NCBI RefSeq assembly: GCF_005696555.1
Contig: NZ_CP040005.1
Span: 3,033,490-3,097,489, forward strand
Reading direction: 5' to 3'
DNA from: Actinomyces sp. oral taxon 171 str. F0337
GTDB taxonomy: Bacteria; Actinomycetota; Actinomycetes; Actinomycetales; Actinomycetaceae
DNA length: 64,000 nucleotides
This document shows, one piece after another, positions 41,493 through 51,612 of this stretch; position 1 is the first letter of the stretch; every line of letters starts with the position of its first letter. The position numbers and the translations under genes were made by a program. Below the pieces are notes generated by a model that worked only from the letters and a program-made list of their open reading frames with translations, did no database searches and was not told the DNA's origin.

Positions 41493-43963
41493 CGGGCACC
41501 ACCTATCTGTGCGCGAAGGTGGTCACCACGCTGGGCTCCCGGCTGCGGAGCAGGGCGATGGTGACCATTGCCGCCCTACTGGGGGTGGCGGGCCTGGCGA
41601 TGTGGCCGGTGATCGCTCTGCCCGCCGCCGAGGCGGACCAGGGCTCCGGAGCGATCCTGGTCGCGCAGCCCGGTGGACTCTCTGCTGACGTCGCACCGCT
41701 CGCTCCGGCGACGCCGTCCGCGACGACGGCCTCCTCACCTCCGGCGGCGAGCGAGAAGACCGGCTCCTCGGGCCAGCGCGCCGAGACGACCACCAACCAG
41801 GTGACCCTGAGCATCGATGCCCTGGCCCCCGAGGTGCTGCACACAGACCAGGACCTCATCCTGACCGGCACCATCACCAACGGAACCAGTCAGGCCATCA
41901 CCGGGGCGGACCTGGTGACCAGGGTGCAGCGATCCACGGAGTCCACGAGTCGGGGCCTGGGCAGGTGGCTGACCGGAACCGACGAGTCGGGGCTGTCGGA
42001 CCCGGTCGCGGTCCCACTGGGTCACGATCTCCAGCCCGGGGGAGTCTCCCAGTTCTCCATCACCATCCCCGCCGGCGAGCTGCCGCTGACCAGCGCCGAC
42101 CAGTGGGGGCCGCGTGGCGTCTCCGTCGCTCTGGTGGCCCAGGACATCTCCCTGGCCCAGGACCGCAGCATCCTCGTGTGGGACAGCGGCGCCTCCGTCG
42201 CACCGGTGCGCATGACCGTCTTCCTGCCGGTCACCGCCTCCGCGCAGGAGATGGCGGTGCTGTCCGGTCCGCGCACTCAGGAGCGCTCGGAGGCCCTCAG
42301 TCGCATCCACAGCCGGGTCCTCGGCCTGGTGAGCATGGCCGGCGACGGCGTCGTCGTCGCCGTCGACCCGGCGCTGGTCGAGGCCCTCGGCGTCACCACG
42401 GCCAGCCTGGAGCAGGCCGCGCGCAACAGCGGTTCCCAACCCGCCACCCCTGATGGCGCCCCTCAATCATCCCAGAGCGCTGACCCCTCCGCGTCATCGG
42501 CCCCGTCGACGACGGGGCCCTCGGCGAGCCCCGCCCCGTCCCCGCAGTCGGGGGGCACCGCCACGGCGTCACCGTCGGACAAGAAGGCGTCTCAGGCCTC
42601 CAACGAGGTCATCCAGCTCTCCGCCGCTCTCGCGCGGGCCATCCACACCGACAGCCTGGTGGCCCTGCCGTGGGGCGACTCCGATACCGCGGCGCTGGCG
42701 CATCTGCAGCAGACGGGCCTCATTGAGACGGCCGCACGGCGCACCCAGGAGTCGGCCATCGTCAAGGCGGGGGCCCCGACGTCCTTGACCTGGTTGGCCT
42801 CCAGCGCCGCGGACGCAACCACGGTCAATGCGCTGCCGCAACCGGCGTCAACCATCATCGCCTCACCGGAGTCCTTGCCACCGGCCGACGAGCTGACCTA
42901 CACCCCTTCGGGTCTGGGTGCGTCCGGGGGCCATGCGGTCCTGATTCCGGAGCAGTCCCTGTCGGGGGCACTCACCGGTGAGAACGCCAGGCCCACTGGC
43001 TCCGATCAGAGCACCCAGAGTGTCGAGAGCGCCCAGGCGGCCGAGCTCGACACCCGCCAGCTGCTGCGCAGCAACAGCGCCATCCTGGCCCGCCAGGCCC
43101 CGGCGCTGGAGAGAGACGTCGTCGTGGCGATGCCCCGCCAGGCCGCCTCCGCCGTGCAACCGTCCGTCGTGCGGGAGCGGGTGGCCACCCTGCGCTCGGT
43201 CTCCTGGGCCCGGTCCCAGCCCCTGGACGCCCTTCAGGAGCGCGCCCAGGAGGAGGTCGCAGCCGTCAACGAGGGCACCTCGCGGATCGAGCGCTCCGAG
43301 CTGCCGGAGACGGTGATCGACGACAACGAGCTGTCCACCGACACCCTCGTCGCCGCCGGCCGTACGGCCGGAACCCTGCAGTCGATCTCCTCCGTACTCT
43401 CCGAGCCGGCCGCGGTGCTGGGCGACTACACCGACCTGCAGGCAGTCGTCTCATCAGCGTCCTGGCGAGCCGATCCCAGGACCCGCAACGCCCAGGTTCC
43501 GGCCGCGGAGGCCTCCGGCACCAACGTCACCTCCTCGCTGGCCGCGGTGCCGTCGTCGACCATCAACGTCATCAGCTCCGAGGCGCAGCTGCCGGTGCGC
43601 ATCACCTCCTCCCTGAGCCAGGACGTCACCGTCCAGGTCTACCTGGTCTCGAACAACAAGCGCCTTCAGGTCCCACGCACCACCACCGTGAGGGTGCCGG
43701 CCCACCAGCAGGCCAAGGTCACGGTGCCGATCCAGGCCGTCGGCTCGGGCGACGTCGGTCTGAGGGTGCAGGTGCTTGCCGCCGACGGCACGACCGTGGG
43801 CACACCCACCACCGTCCACATGCGAGTACGCGCCGACTGGGAGGGCCGGGGCACCGGCATCGTCGTCGGGGTCCTGGTCTCCATCGTGGTGATCGGTACG
43901 GTGAGGACAGTACGACGAGGCCGCCGCACCGCGGTGGCCCCGGCTGCACAGGAGACGGCATGA
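41489..43963 (+). CDS. DUF6049 family membrane protein
   Basis: 824-aa extracytoplasmic protein. N-terminal signal-anchor (about residues 20-50), a long Ser/Ala/Thr-rich extracellular region with beta-sandwich-like segments at both ends (LTGTITNGTSQAITGADLV; LPVRITSSLSQDVTVQVYLVSNNKRLQV), a disordered Ser/Pro insert near 330-370, and one C-terminal helix (GIVVGVLVSIVVIGTV) with basic cytoplasmic end. Equivalent to mycobacterial Rv3909 by position between mutT4 and mviN. Function unknown; linkage to murJ suggests a cell-envelope role. The ATG at 41489 overlaps the NUDIX stop. Confidence 0.85.
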   Translation: MTGTTYLCAKVVTTLGSRLRSRAMVTIAALLGVAGLAMWPVIALPAAEADQGSGAILVAQPGGLSADVAPLAPATPSATTASSPPAASEKTGSSGQRAETTTNQVTLSIDALAPEVLHTDQDLILTGTITNGTSQAITGADLVTRVQRSTESTSRGLGRWLTGTDESGLSDPVAVPLGHDLQPGGVSQFSITIPAGELPLTSADQWGPRGVSVALVAQDISLAQDRSILVWDSGASVAPVRMTVFLPVTASAQEMAVLSGPRTQERSEALSRIHSRVLGLVSMAGDGVVVAVDPALVEALGVTTASLEQAARNSGSQPATPDGAPQSSQSADPSASSAPSTTGPSASPAPSPQSGGTATASPSDKKASQASNEVIQLSAALARAIHTDSLVALPWGDSDTAALAHLQQTGLIETAARRTQESAIVKAGAPTSLTWLASSAADATTVNALPQPASTIIASPESLPPADELTYTPSGLGASGGHAVLIPEQSLSGALTGENARPTGSDQSTQSVESAQAAELDTRQLLRSNSAILARQAPALERDVVVAMPRQAASAVQPSVVRERVATLRSVSWARSQPLDALQERAQEEVAAVNEGTSRIERSELPETVIDDNELSTDTLVAAGRTAGTLQSISSVLSEPAAVLGDYTDLQAVVSSASWRADPRTRNAQVPAAEASGTNVTSSLAAVPSSTINVISSEAQLPVRITSSLSQDVTVQVYLVSNNKRLQVPRTTTVRVPAHQQAKVTVPIQAVGSGDVGLRVQVLAADGTTVGTPTTVHMRVRADWEGRGTGIVVGVLVSIVVIGTVRTVRRGRRTAVAPAAQETA

Positions 43964-46900
43964 GCATCATCAAGCGTGTACGGATCGGGCGTTCCCCCTC
44001 CCCGGGGCGCAGCCAGGCGTCCCTGGCGCGGTCCTCGGCCATCATGGCCTCGGGGACCCTGGTCTCCCGCATCCTGGGCATGGTGCGCAACGCCCTGATC
44101 GTCATGGCGCTCGGCGCCACCGGGTCGGGGGCAGCCGACGCCTTCAACACGGCCAACAACCTGCCCACCTACCTGTACAACATGATGATCGGCGGGATCC
44201 TCAACGCGATCCTGGTGCCACAGATCGTCCAGGCACTCCGACGCCGCAACGGCGAGGAGGTCGTCAATCGCCTCTTGACCGCCGCGGCCACGCTCATGCT
44301 GGCGGTCACGTGCATCGCGACCGCGGCCGCGCCCCTCATCTTCACCCTCAACGCCAACTCCTTGGCTCAGGGGCAGTGGCGCGCGCTGTCCTTCGCCTTC
44401 GCGTTCTGGTTCATGCCCCAGGTCTTCTTCTACGGCCTGTACGCCCTGTGGGGGCAGGTGCTCAACGCCCGCTCGAGCTTCGGGCCCTACATGTGGTCCC
44501 CGGTGCTCAACAACATCATCTCGATCGCCTCGATCCTGTTCTACCTCCACCTCTATGGCCGCTACAGCGCGGGTCAGAGCGCAGAGGTCTGGGACTGGAC
44601 CCGGATCACTCTCATTGGAGCGACGACGACCCTGGGCATCGCGGTCCAGGCACTGATCCTCTACATCCCCCTGGTGCGCTCCGGCTTCCGGCCACGCATC
44701 ATCTTCGGGGTGCGGGGCCTGGGGCTGGGCAAGACCGTCAAGGTGGCCCTGTGGGCGCTGGCCGGAGTGGGCGTGGCCAGCCTGAGCAACTGGATCACCT
44801 CCAACCTGGGCTCCTACGCGGTCACGGCCTCCGAGCAGCCCGAGTACGCGGACGTCATCGTGCCCTCGACGACCATGTGGCTCAACGCCTACCTGGTGTA
44901 CATGCTGCCCCAGTCCCTCGTGGTCACCTCCATCATCACCGCCCTGTTCACCCGGATGAGTGAGAAGGCCGCGGCCGGGGACGCCGCCGGCGTGCGCGAG
45001 GACCTCTCCCTGGGGCTGCGCTCGGCGGGTGTCTTCACGGTGCTGGCCACCGCGGGCATCTGTGTCCTGGCCGTCCCGGCCCTTCAGCTCTTCACCCCCT
45101 CGATCTCCCTGCCCGAGGCCCAGGCCAGCGCCCCCATGCTCATCGCGCTGGCGCTGGGCATCGTCCCGCAGGGGATCTGGTTCGGGACTCAGCGGGTGAT
45201 GCTGGCCTACTCCGACACCAAGCGGCTGCTGCTCGCCGACGTCGTCGTCGGTGTCATCCCGGTGATCCTGTGCGTCATGGCCTACTTCGTCGCTCCGGCC
45301 AACCACTGGATGACCTGGGCGGGCGCGGCCAACACGATCAGCCAGATCGGGGGCTGCGTGGTGGTCATGCCCATGATGCGCTCCCACCTGCCCAGCCTCG
45401 ACGGCCGAAAGATCGTCACCACCCACCTGCGTCTCATCATGGCGGTGGCGCCCGCGATCATCGTCGGGATCCTGCTCAACATGATGCTGGGCAATGTCGA
45501 CGCCGACTCCTCCCTGGCCAACATGTCGGCAGCACTCGGGCACATCGCCGTCGTCGCCACCGTCATGTCACTCATCTACCTGCTGATGGGGCGTGTCGTC
45601 GGGATCGAGGAGATCACGGTCGCCTTCCGGCCCTTCTCACGGATCCTGTCCACGGTCGGTCGTCGTCTGCCCGGGACACCCGGGCGAGTGGTCCTGGCGG
45701 CGGCGGCCTGGTTGTCACCGCAGGAGCCACCGGCTCAGGCGACTGCTCAGATGCCCGCCGTCCAGACACCGGCACCACCGCCGCCACCCCCAGCGGCTCA
45801 CACGGTTTCAGGTCCCTCGGGTGTTTCGACGGACCCGACGGGGCATGGTGCTGTTGGCTACACCTCCGGCGGCACCCAGGCGGTCGCGCCCGCACCGCCA
45901 CCACCGGCTCAGGCGCGGACCCACTCCTGGGGACAGCCGGGTCAAATGGGTCCGCAGCACCCGGGCGGCCACCCGTCTCAGGCCATGGCGGGCCACCCCC
46001 AGGACGGACGGCCCGTCCACCCGCTCGCACCGCCACCACCGGCGCCCTCGCAGGCAGTGGCGCCGCCACCGCCCCCCAGTGCCGATGCCGCGGCAGGCTC
46101 CTCCCACCACTGGCAGACCCCGGGGCACGTCCCGGCCAACGCACCCGGGAGTATCCCGCCGTCGCTGCCAGCCAGCATTCCCCCTTCCCGGGTGGCCACA
46201 GGGCAGTCCGCCCTCCACCAGTCACATGCCTCCGCCCACACGGGCCACATCACCCCTATCCGGCGCCCTCAGACAGTTACGATGGGGACAACTGGTTCAG
46301 ATGGACAACCATCTCAAGGAAGGAGACGCATGTCGGAGGCGACGCCGATCGGCAGTGGTCGCTACGGGCTCCTGGGAACGCTGTCCACCACGCTGCCGCG
46401 CATTGTCAGGCACCGTGGCGTCGACACGATCCTGGATCGAGACGTCACGATCCTGGTTCTCACCGATGCGACGCTTCATCGCGACAACGTCCTGGAGTCG
46501 GCCAGCAGGGCGGTACTGGTCGAGGACCAGCGTCTTCAGCAGGTCTATGACGTCGAGCGCGCCGAGCCATCCGTCATCGTCACCGAGCCGCTGACCGGAC
46601 GCACCTTCTCCTCCCTGGTCTCCCGGGGTATGTCCCCGGCGCAGGCGCGCGCCATCATCGGTGAGACCGCGCAGGCGCTCGACGCCGGTGCACGCAAGGG
46701 CCTGCACCACCTCAACCTGTCTCCCGAGTCCATCCGTATTCTTCCCGATGGGACGGTGAAGGTCAGCGGCCTGGGGATCGAGGCCGCCGCCCTCGATCTG
46801 GAGAGCCGGGTCGCCGGCCATGACCCGTCGGCCGCCGACCGCGCCGACGCCCGTTCCCTGGTGGAGATCCTCTACTACGGTCTGACCGGCCGGTGGCCGG

Positions 46901-48264
46901 GCAAGCGCCCCGGCATTCCCTCCGCGCCACGACTGGGCGGCGTCCCGGTCAAGCCCTCCACTCTCGTGCCGGGAATCGACCCGGTCCTGGATGAGCTGTG
47001 CGAACGGACGTGGAGCAGCCAGCCCCCCATCTCCTCGGCGGAGGTGGCGCGCTCACTGGGCACCTGGGATCAGGTGACCGGTTACCACGAGTCCGGCACG
47101 ACGCATGCCCCCTCGCCCCAGCGTCCCTCGTCGGGCGGCGGTGTCACCGGTGGGAGTGGCTCCGGCACCAACGCCACCGCAGGTGCGACAGCCGCCGTCA
47201 GTGCCGCGGGAGCCGGCGTCGCCAGCGCGGCTCGCGGAGTCCTCGACAGGCTGCGGCGCAGTGGTGCCGGCAGGAGCACCACGGTCAGCGCCCCGGCAGG
47301 ACAGGGGGCACCCGCGCCGGTTCAGCCGGAGCCGGCACCGTCCGTGCCTGCCGCTACCGACGCACCTGCGGAGCGGACCTCCGTCATCGAGGCGGCCTCC
47401 GTTGCCGCAGCACCGACCACGCCGGTCCCTGAACCTCAGCAGCCCGAGCCGGCGGCTGCGCAGGAGCGGTCCGCCGACGACGTCTATGTCCAGGTCACCG
47501 GGCCGACGAACCCGATTCCGAATGTCCTGTCGACCGCCTCCGAGACAGTCCCCGGGCCGGCACCGGTTCCGGCCGAGCCCTTCACCGGCAGCTTCCCGGC
47601 CTTCGAGGACGACGAGGACGAGGAGGTCGACCCCGAGACCGCTCGCCGGGAGCAGCGCACGACCAGCTCCATCCTGGTCACCTTCGTCCTGATGGTCGTC
47701 GTCCTACTGGTGGTGGCCAGCTACATCGTGTACCAGACGATCGGCATCCCCTTCGCGGACAAGGACCGCGCGGCCGCCGACACCGTCCCCTCGGCCAGTG
47801 CTCAGAAGGCCGATGAGGGGGGCGGCCAGCAGCCCGCGCCCCAGGAGACTGCGGCCCCACCCGAGATCGCCGGCGTCAGCGTTGTGGACGACTCCAGTAA
47901 ATTCGCTTCCTCGCAAGCTGGATTCCTCACTGATGGGGACACGAGTAATGAGTGGTCCTCTCATTACTCGGCGACTCCTGAGACGGATCCGGTCGACATC
48001 CAGATCACGCTCAAGAACCCCGCCAAGGTCTCGGAGATCGATCTTCAGGGCACCACCAGCGAGGGAGGTCAGGTCGAGGTCCACGCATCGGACGCCAACG
48101 GCACGATACTCGCTACGAACTCCTTCACTGCAGGTAACACCACGTTGAAGATCGACAAGCCTGAAGAGGTCAACACCATCGTCATTCGGATCACCCAGCT
48201 TCCCCAAAATTTGAAGAGGACGGACAACTACAAGGCCACAATGACGGAGATCACACTCAAATAA
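43960..48264 (+). CDS. murJ: MurJ lipid II flippase fused to pseudokinase and C-terminal sensor domain
   Basis: 1434 aa, matching the mycobacterial MviN layout but longer. Residues about 1-560 are the multi-helix MurJ flippase (SRILGMVRNALIVMALGATGSGAADAFNTANNLP). 590-780 is a Pro/Ala/His-rich linker. About 791-1040 is a Hanks-type pseudokinase: HRD is replaced by HLN and DFG by SGL, so it should not phosphorylate. A membrane helix near 1235-1257 leads to an extracellular discoidin-like beta domain (about 1290-1434). In mycobacteria PknB phosphorylates this pseudokinase and FhaA then binds it. A strong internal start at 46330 may also yield the pseudokinase separately. Confidence 0.93.
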   Translation: MSIIKRVRIGRSPSPGRSQASLARSSAIMASGTLVSRILGMVRNALIVMALGATGSGAADAFNTANNLPTYLYNMMIGGILNAILVPQIVQALRRRNGEEVVNRLLTAAATLMLAVTCIATAAAPLIFTLNANSLAQGQWRALSFAFAFWFMPQVFFYGLYALWGQVLNARSSFGPYMWSPVLNNIISIASILFYLHLYGRYSAGQSAEVWDWTRITLIGATTTLGIAVQALILYIPLVRSGFRPRIIFGVRGLGLGKTVKVALWALAGVGVASLSNWITSNLGSYAVTASEQPEYADVIVPSTTMWLNAYLVYMLPQSLVVTSIITALFTRMSEKAAAGDAAGVREDLSLGLRSAGVFTVLATAGICVLAVPALQLFTPSISLPEAQASAPMLIALALGIVPQGIWFGTQRVMLAYSDTKRLLLADVVVGVIPVILCVMAYFVAPANHWMTWAGAANTISQIGGCVVVMPMMRSHLPSLDGRKIVTTHLRLIMAVAPAIIVGILLNMMLGNVDADSSLANMSAALGHIAVVATVMSLIYLLMGRVVGIEEITVAFRPFSRILSTVGRRLPGTPGRVVLAAAAWLSPQEPPAQATAQMPAVQTPAPPPPPPAAHTVSGPSGVSTDPTGHGAVGYTSGGTQAVAPAPPPPAQARTHSWGQPGQMGPQHPGGHPSQAMAGHPQDGRPVHPLAPPPPAPSQAVAPPPPPSADAAAGSSHHWQTPGHVPANAPGSIPPSLPASIPPSRVATGQSALHQSHASAHTGHITPIRRPQTVTMGTTGSDGQPSQGRRRMSEATPIGSGRYGLLGTLSTTLPRIVRHRGVDTILDRDVTILVLTDATLHRDNVLESASRAVLVEDQRLQQVYDVERAEPSVIVTEPLTGRTFSSLVSRGMSPAQARAIIGETAQALDAGARKGLHHLNLSPESIRILPDGTVKVSGLGIEAAALDLESRVAGHDPSAADRADARSLVEILYYGLTGRWPGKRPGIPSAPRLGGVPVKPSTLVPGIDPVLDELCERTWSSQPPISSAEVARSLGTWDQVTGYHESGTTHAPSPQRPSSGGGVTGGSGSGTNATAGATAAVSAAGAGVASAARGVLDRLRRSGAGRSTTVSAPAGQGAPAPVQPEPAPSVPAATDAPAERTSVIEAASVAAAPTTPVPEPQQPEPAAAQERSADDVYVQVTGPTNPIPNVLSTASETVPGPAPVPAEPFTGSFPAFEDDEDEEVDPETARREQRTTSSILVTFVLMVVVLLVVASYIVYQTIGIPFADKDRAAADTVPSASAQKADEGGGQQPAPQETAAPPEIAGVSVVDDSSKFASSQAGFLTDGDTSNEWSSHYSATPETDPVDIQITLKNPAKVSEIDLQGTTSEGGQVEVHASDANGTILATNSFTAGNTTLKIDKPEEVNTIVIRITQLPQNLKRTDNYKATMTEITLK
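46276..46332 (+). promoter_or_regulatory. Internal promoter-like motif and ribosome binding site within murJ
   Basis: GTTACGATGGGGAC (46276-46289) almost equals the motif upstream of fhaA. Then AAGGAAGGAGACGC lies directly before an in-frame ATG at 46330, an ideal Shine-Dalgarno spacing inside a coding region. The two together suggest independent expression of the pseudokinase portion (residues 791-1434). Confidence 0.6.
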
Positions 48265-48349
48265 GATCTTCTCCGGGAACAGGCCGTATTGATTACCAGT
48301 TACCCCAAGTGACCGCACACTGCGGCCCCATCCGCTCGTCAGGAGAGTC

Positions 48350-49276
48350 ATGATTCACGACGTCGTTATCGTCGGCTCCGGCCCCGCCGGCTACACAGCC
48401 GCCATCTACGCGGCCCGTGCCCAGCTCAACCCGGTCGTCCTGGCCGGCTCGGTGACTGCGGGCGGCGCCCTGATGAACACGACCGAGGTGGAGAACTACC
48501 CCGGCTTCATCGAGGGGATCATGGGTCCCGAGCTCATGAACCAGATGCAGGAGCAGGCCGAGCGCTTCGGTACCGACATCCGCTACGAGGACGTCACCGC
48601 CCTCGAGCTGGAGGGCGACGTCAAGCGCATCACCACCTCCGACGGCGTCTACGAGGCCCGCACGGTCATCATCTCCACCGGCTCTGAGTACCGGCACCTG
48701 GGGATCGACGGGGAGGAGCGCCTCTCGGGCCACGGTGTGTCCTACTGCGCCACCTGCGACGGGTTCTTCTTCAAGGACCAGGACATCGTCGTCGTCGGTG
48801 GCGGGGACTCGGCCATGGAGGAGGCCACTTTCCTGACCCGCTTCGCCCGCTCCGTGACGGTGGTCCACCGCCGTGATGAGCTGCGCGCCTCGGCGGTCAT
48901 GGCCAAGCGCGCCCAGGAGGACCCGAAGATCTCCTTCGCCTGGAACTCGCGAGTCGTCGAGCTTCACGGCGAGGACTCGCTGACCGGTGTCACCCTGGAG
49001 GACACTGTCACCGGGGAGCGCCGCCAGATCGAGGCCACGGGCCTGTTCGTCGCCATCGGTCAGGTGCCGCGCAGCGAGCTCGTCGCCGACGTCCTCGAGC
49101 TCGACGAGGCCGGCTACATCAAGGTCGAGGTTCCCTCGCAGCGCACCCGCATTCCCGGGGTCTTCGCCTGCGGTGACGTCGCCGACCCCACGTACCAGCA
49201 GGCGATCACGGCGGCCGGATCCGGCTGCCGCGCCGCACTCGACGCCGAGCACTACCTGACCACTCTGCAGGCCTGA
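48350..49276 (+). CDS. trxB: Thioredoxin reductase
   Basis: 308-aa FAD/NADPH flavoenzyme that reduces thioredoxin. FAD motif GSGPAGYTAAIYAARA, redox pair in SYCATCDGFFFKDQ, NADPH motif VVGGGDSAMEEATFL and the C-terminal FAD motif GVFACGDVADPTYQQ are intact. The ATG follows CAGGAGAG. trxA is 108 bases downstream. Mycobacteria have sigM and Rv3912 between mviN and trxB; here only 85 bases separate them. Confidence 0.97.
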   Translation: MIHDVVIVGSGPAGYTAAIYAARAQLNPVVLAGSVTAGGALMNTTEVENYPGFIEGIMGPELMNQMQEQAERFGTDIRYEDVTALELEGDVKRITTSDGVYEARTVIISTGSEYRHLGIDGEERLSGHGVSYCATCDGFFFKDQDIVVVGGGDSAMEEATFLTRFARSVTVVHRRDELRASAVMAKRAQEDPKISFAWNSRVVELHGEDSLTGVTLEDTVTGERRQIEATGLFVAIGQVPRSELVADVLELDEAGYIKVEVPSQRTRIPGVFACGDVADPTYQQAITAAGSGCRAALDAEHYLTTLQA

Positions 49277-49384
49277 CCCGGCGCCTCTCTCCACCCAGCA
49301 CGGGGCGGGCAGGCTCCGCCGACGTCGGAGAACCGGCACGCCCCATCCCGACTCACCCATTCACAACGTTCGAGGAGAACAATC

Positions 49385-49711
49385 ATGTCTGAGGCTCTCG
49401 CCGTCACCGACGCCACCTTCGAGGAGGAGGTCCTCAAGTCCGAGGTGCCCGTCGTCATCGACTTCTGGGCCGAGTGGTGCGGCCCCTGCCGCCAGATGGC
49501 GCCGATTGTGGACGAGGTCGCCACCGACTTCGGTGACAAGGTCAAGTTCGTCAAGGTCGATGTGGACGCCAACCCGGCCACGGCCCGCTCCTACGGCGTG
49601 CGTTCCATCCCGACCTTCGCCGTGGTGCGCGACGGCGAGATCTTCCACCAGTTCAGCGGCTCGCGCCCGAAGGCCTCCTTCAAGGCCGAGGTGGAGAAGG
49701 TCCTGGCCTGA
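49385..49711 (+). CDS. trxA: Thioredoxin
   Basis: 108-aa protein disulfide reductant. The active site WAEWCGPCRQMAP is near residues 29-40, the cis-proline follows in VRSIPTFAVV, and the whole thioredoxin fold length is normal. Good Shine-Dalgarno CGAGGAGAAC before the ATG. It works with the TrxB encoded just upstream, probably in one operon, with a hairpin terminator after the stop. Confidence 0.97.
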   Translation: MSEALAVTDATFEEEVLKSEVPVVIDFWAEWCGPCRQMAPIVDEVATDFGDKVKFVKVDVDANPATARSYGVRSIPTFAVVRDGEIFHQFSGSRPKASFKAEVEKVLA

Positions 49712-49743
49712 GGCTTGGGCTTCGCCCCTCTTCTCATTCTCAC

Positions 49744-49797
49744 ACATCGGCCTCGCTGAGCCGCCCCCTCACGGGTGTCTCTCGGCGGGGCCGATGT
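49744..49797 (+). terminator. Hairpin terminator after trxA
   Basis: Outer stem ACATCGGCC (49744-49752) pairs with GGCCGATGT (49789-49797), with GC-rich inner pairing between. ATTGT follows. It separates trxBA from thrC. Confidence 0.7.
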
Positions 49798-49938
49798 ATT
49801 GTCCCGCCGATTGTCTGATGTCTGGTCTCGCCGCCGGGCGGTCGTCACCGCATCTGTCACCCACCGTCACGGCCCCGTAGAATCGCACCGGAATCGCACG
49901 CGGCAACCAGGGCATGCGACACGGCAAGAAAGCGGCAC

Positions 49939-51378
49939 ATGCAGCACACCCAGTACATCTCCACCCGTGGCCAGATGGCACCAGCGGGGTTCACGGACGT
50001 TCTTCTGGCGGGCCTGGCGCCCGACGGCGGCCTGGCGGTACCAAGCCGGCTTCCCGCTCTGAGCCCCGAGCAGCTCGAGGCCTGGCGGCCCTTGGGCTAC
50101 GCCGACCTGGCCACGGAGGTCATCGGCCTGTTCGCCACCGACATTCCCCGGGAGGACCTCGCCGCACTGACTCGAGCCGCCTACGGCCAGGAGCGGTTCC
50201 CACAGCCGGTCGTCCCTGTCACCGAGATCGACGACGTCGCCGACGGCCTTGCCCTCGTGGGCCTGTCCGAGGGGCCGACGATGGCCTTCAAGGACCTGGC
50301 CATGCAGTTCCTGGGGCAGGCGATTCCCTATGTTCTGGCCAAGCACGGCCAGGTTCTCAACATCCTGGGCGCCACCTCCGGTGACACCGGCTCGGCAGCC
50401 GAGCACGCTTTCCGGGGGCAGGAGGGTGTCAGTGTCTTCATGCTCTCGCCGGCCGGCCGCATGAGCCCGGTGCAGCGCGCCCAGATGTACACCCTCCAGG
50501 ACGCCAATATCCACAACATCGCGGTGCGCGGCGTCTTCGACGACTGCCAGGCACTGGTCAAGGCGCTGAGCAACGACGCGAGCTTCAAGGCCGCCCATCA
50601 CCTGGGTGCCGTCAACTCCATCAATATCGGTCGGATCGCCGCGCAGGCCGTCTACTACGTGTGGTCCTGGCTGCGGGTCACCGATGCGGTGGAGGAGGGG
50701 CGCCGCGCCGACACCCGCATCGACGTATGCGTGCCCTCGGGCAATTTCGGCAACATCTATGCCGGCTTCCTGGCTCGGTCCATGGGGGTGCCGATTCGCC
50801 GTCTCATTCTGGCCACCAATGAGAACAACGTGCTCGAGGAGTTCTTCACCACCGGCATCTACCGGCCCCGCTCGGCGGAGGACACCCTGGCCACCTCCAG
50901 CCCGTCGATGGACATCTCGAAGGCCTCCAACCTGGAGCGCTTCATCTGGGCACTGCTGGGGCCGGAGGTCTTCATGCAGCGCTGGGCGGAGCTGGAGACC
51001 ACCGGCACGCTCGACCTGCGCGATCAGCTTCCGCGTCTGCGTGAGGAGTTCGGCTTCGTAGCCGGGACGTCCTCGCACGCCGACCGGCTGGAGACCATCC
51101 GCAGCGTCAAGAAGCGCTCTGGGAGCCTCATTGACCCGCACACGGCCGACGGCGTCACGGTCGCTCTGCGCGTCATGGAACCCGGTTTCCCCACACTCGT
51201 CATGGAGACCGCCAAGGCCGCGAAGTTCCCACAGACTGTGGCCGAGGCACTCGGGAGCGAGCCGGAGACTCCTGACGTCGTCGCCGATCTGCTCGCCCGG
51301 CCCCAGAAAGTGGAAACGATCGACAACGAGGAGGCTCCCTTGCGTACTCTCATTGAGGAGCGCGCTCTGAGCCGCTGA
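49939..51378 (+). CDS. thrC: Threonine synthase
   Basis: 479-aa PLP enzyme converting phosphohomoserine to threonine, of the long (yeast/E. coli-like) type. N-terminal YISTRGQMAPAGFTDVLLAGLAPDGGLAVP, the PLP-lysine motif GPTMAFKDLAMQF (Lys near residue 117), GATSGDTGSAAEHAF and VPSGNFGNIYAGFLA are conserved. It stands alone among redox, aminotransferase and chromosome-segregation genes; no hom or thrB is adjacent. The first ATG after the trxA terminator is used. Confidence 0.95.
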   Translation: MQHTQYISTRGQMAPAGFTDVLLAGLAPDGGLAVPSRLPALSPEQLEAWRPLGYADLATEVIGLFATDIPREDLAALTRAAYGQERFPQPVVPVTEIDDVADGLALVGLSEGPTMAFKDLAMQFLGQAIPYVLAKHGQVLNILGATSGDTGSAAEHAFRGQEGVSVFMLSPAGRMSPVQRAQMYTLQDANIHNIAVRGVFDDCQALVKALSNDASFKAAHHLGAVNSINIGRIAAQAVYYVWSWLRVTDAVEEGRRADTRIDVCVPSGNFGNIYAGFLARSMGVPIRRLILATNENNVLEEFFTTGIYRPRSAEDTLATSSPSMDISKASNLERFIWALLGPEVFMQRWAELETTGTLDLRDQLPRLREEFGFVAGTSSHADRLETIRSVKKRSGSLIDPHTADGVTVALRVMEPGFPTLVMETAKAAKFPQTVAEALGSEPETPDVVADLLARPQKVETIDNEEAPLRTLIEERALSR

Positions 51379-51498
51379 TCGACGACGCCACCCGCAAGGG
51401 TGCTGGCACCTCACCGCGCCGCGCATTGTGCCCACGATGCGCGGCGCGTCCTTGCCCGGTCCGTTTCGTCGTTCTGGCCCGGGCGGGGTGATTCGCTT

Positions 51499-51512
51499 GT
51501 TTCACGTGAAAC
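51499..51512. promoter_or_regulatory. parS site 1
   Basis: Exact GTTTCACGTGAAAC, with flanking T and A making the full 16-mer palindrome. Intergenic, between thrC and the aminotransferase; the leftmost parS seen. Confidence 0.95.
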
Positions 51513-51612
51513 ACCGCGGAATACTCTTGGCCCGCCGGCTCCTGACCACTGCTGCGTCCGTGGCAGACTTGGGTGCACGGACGCAGCAGTGGCGACCAGG
51601 GAAGGACCTCAG

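Noticed and set aside
43666-45543. 625-codon minus-strand frame over DUF6049/murJ
   Set aside because: Antisense shadow; the plus strand encodes conserved MurJ helices.
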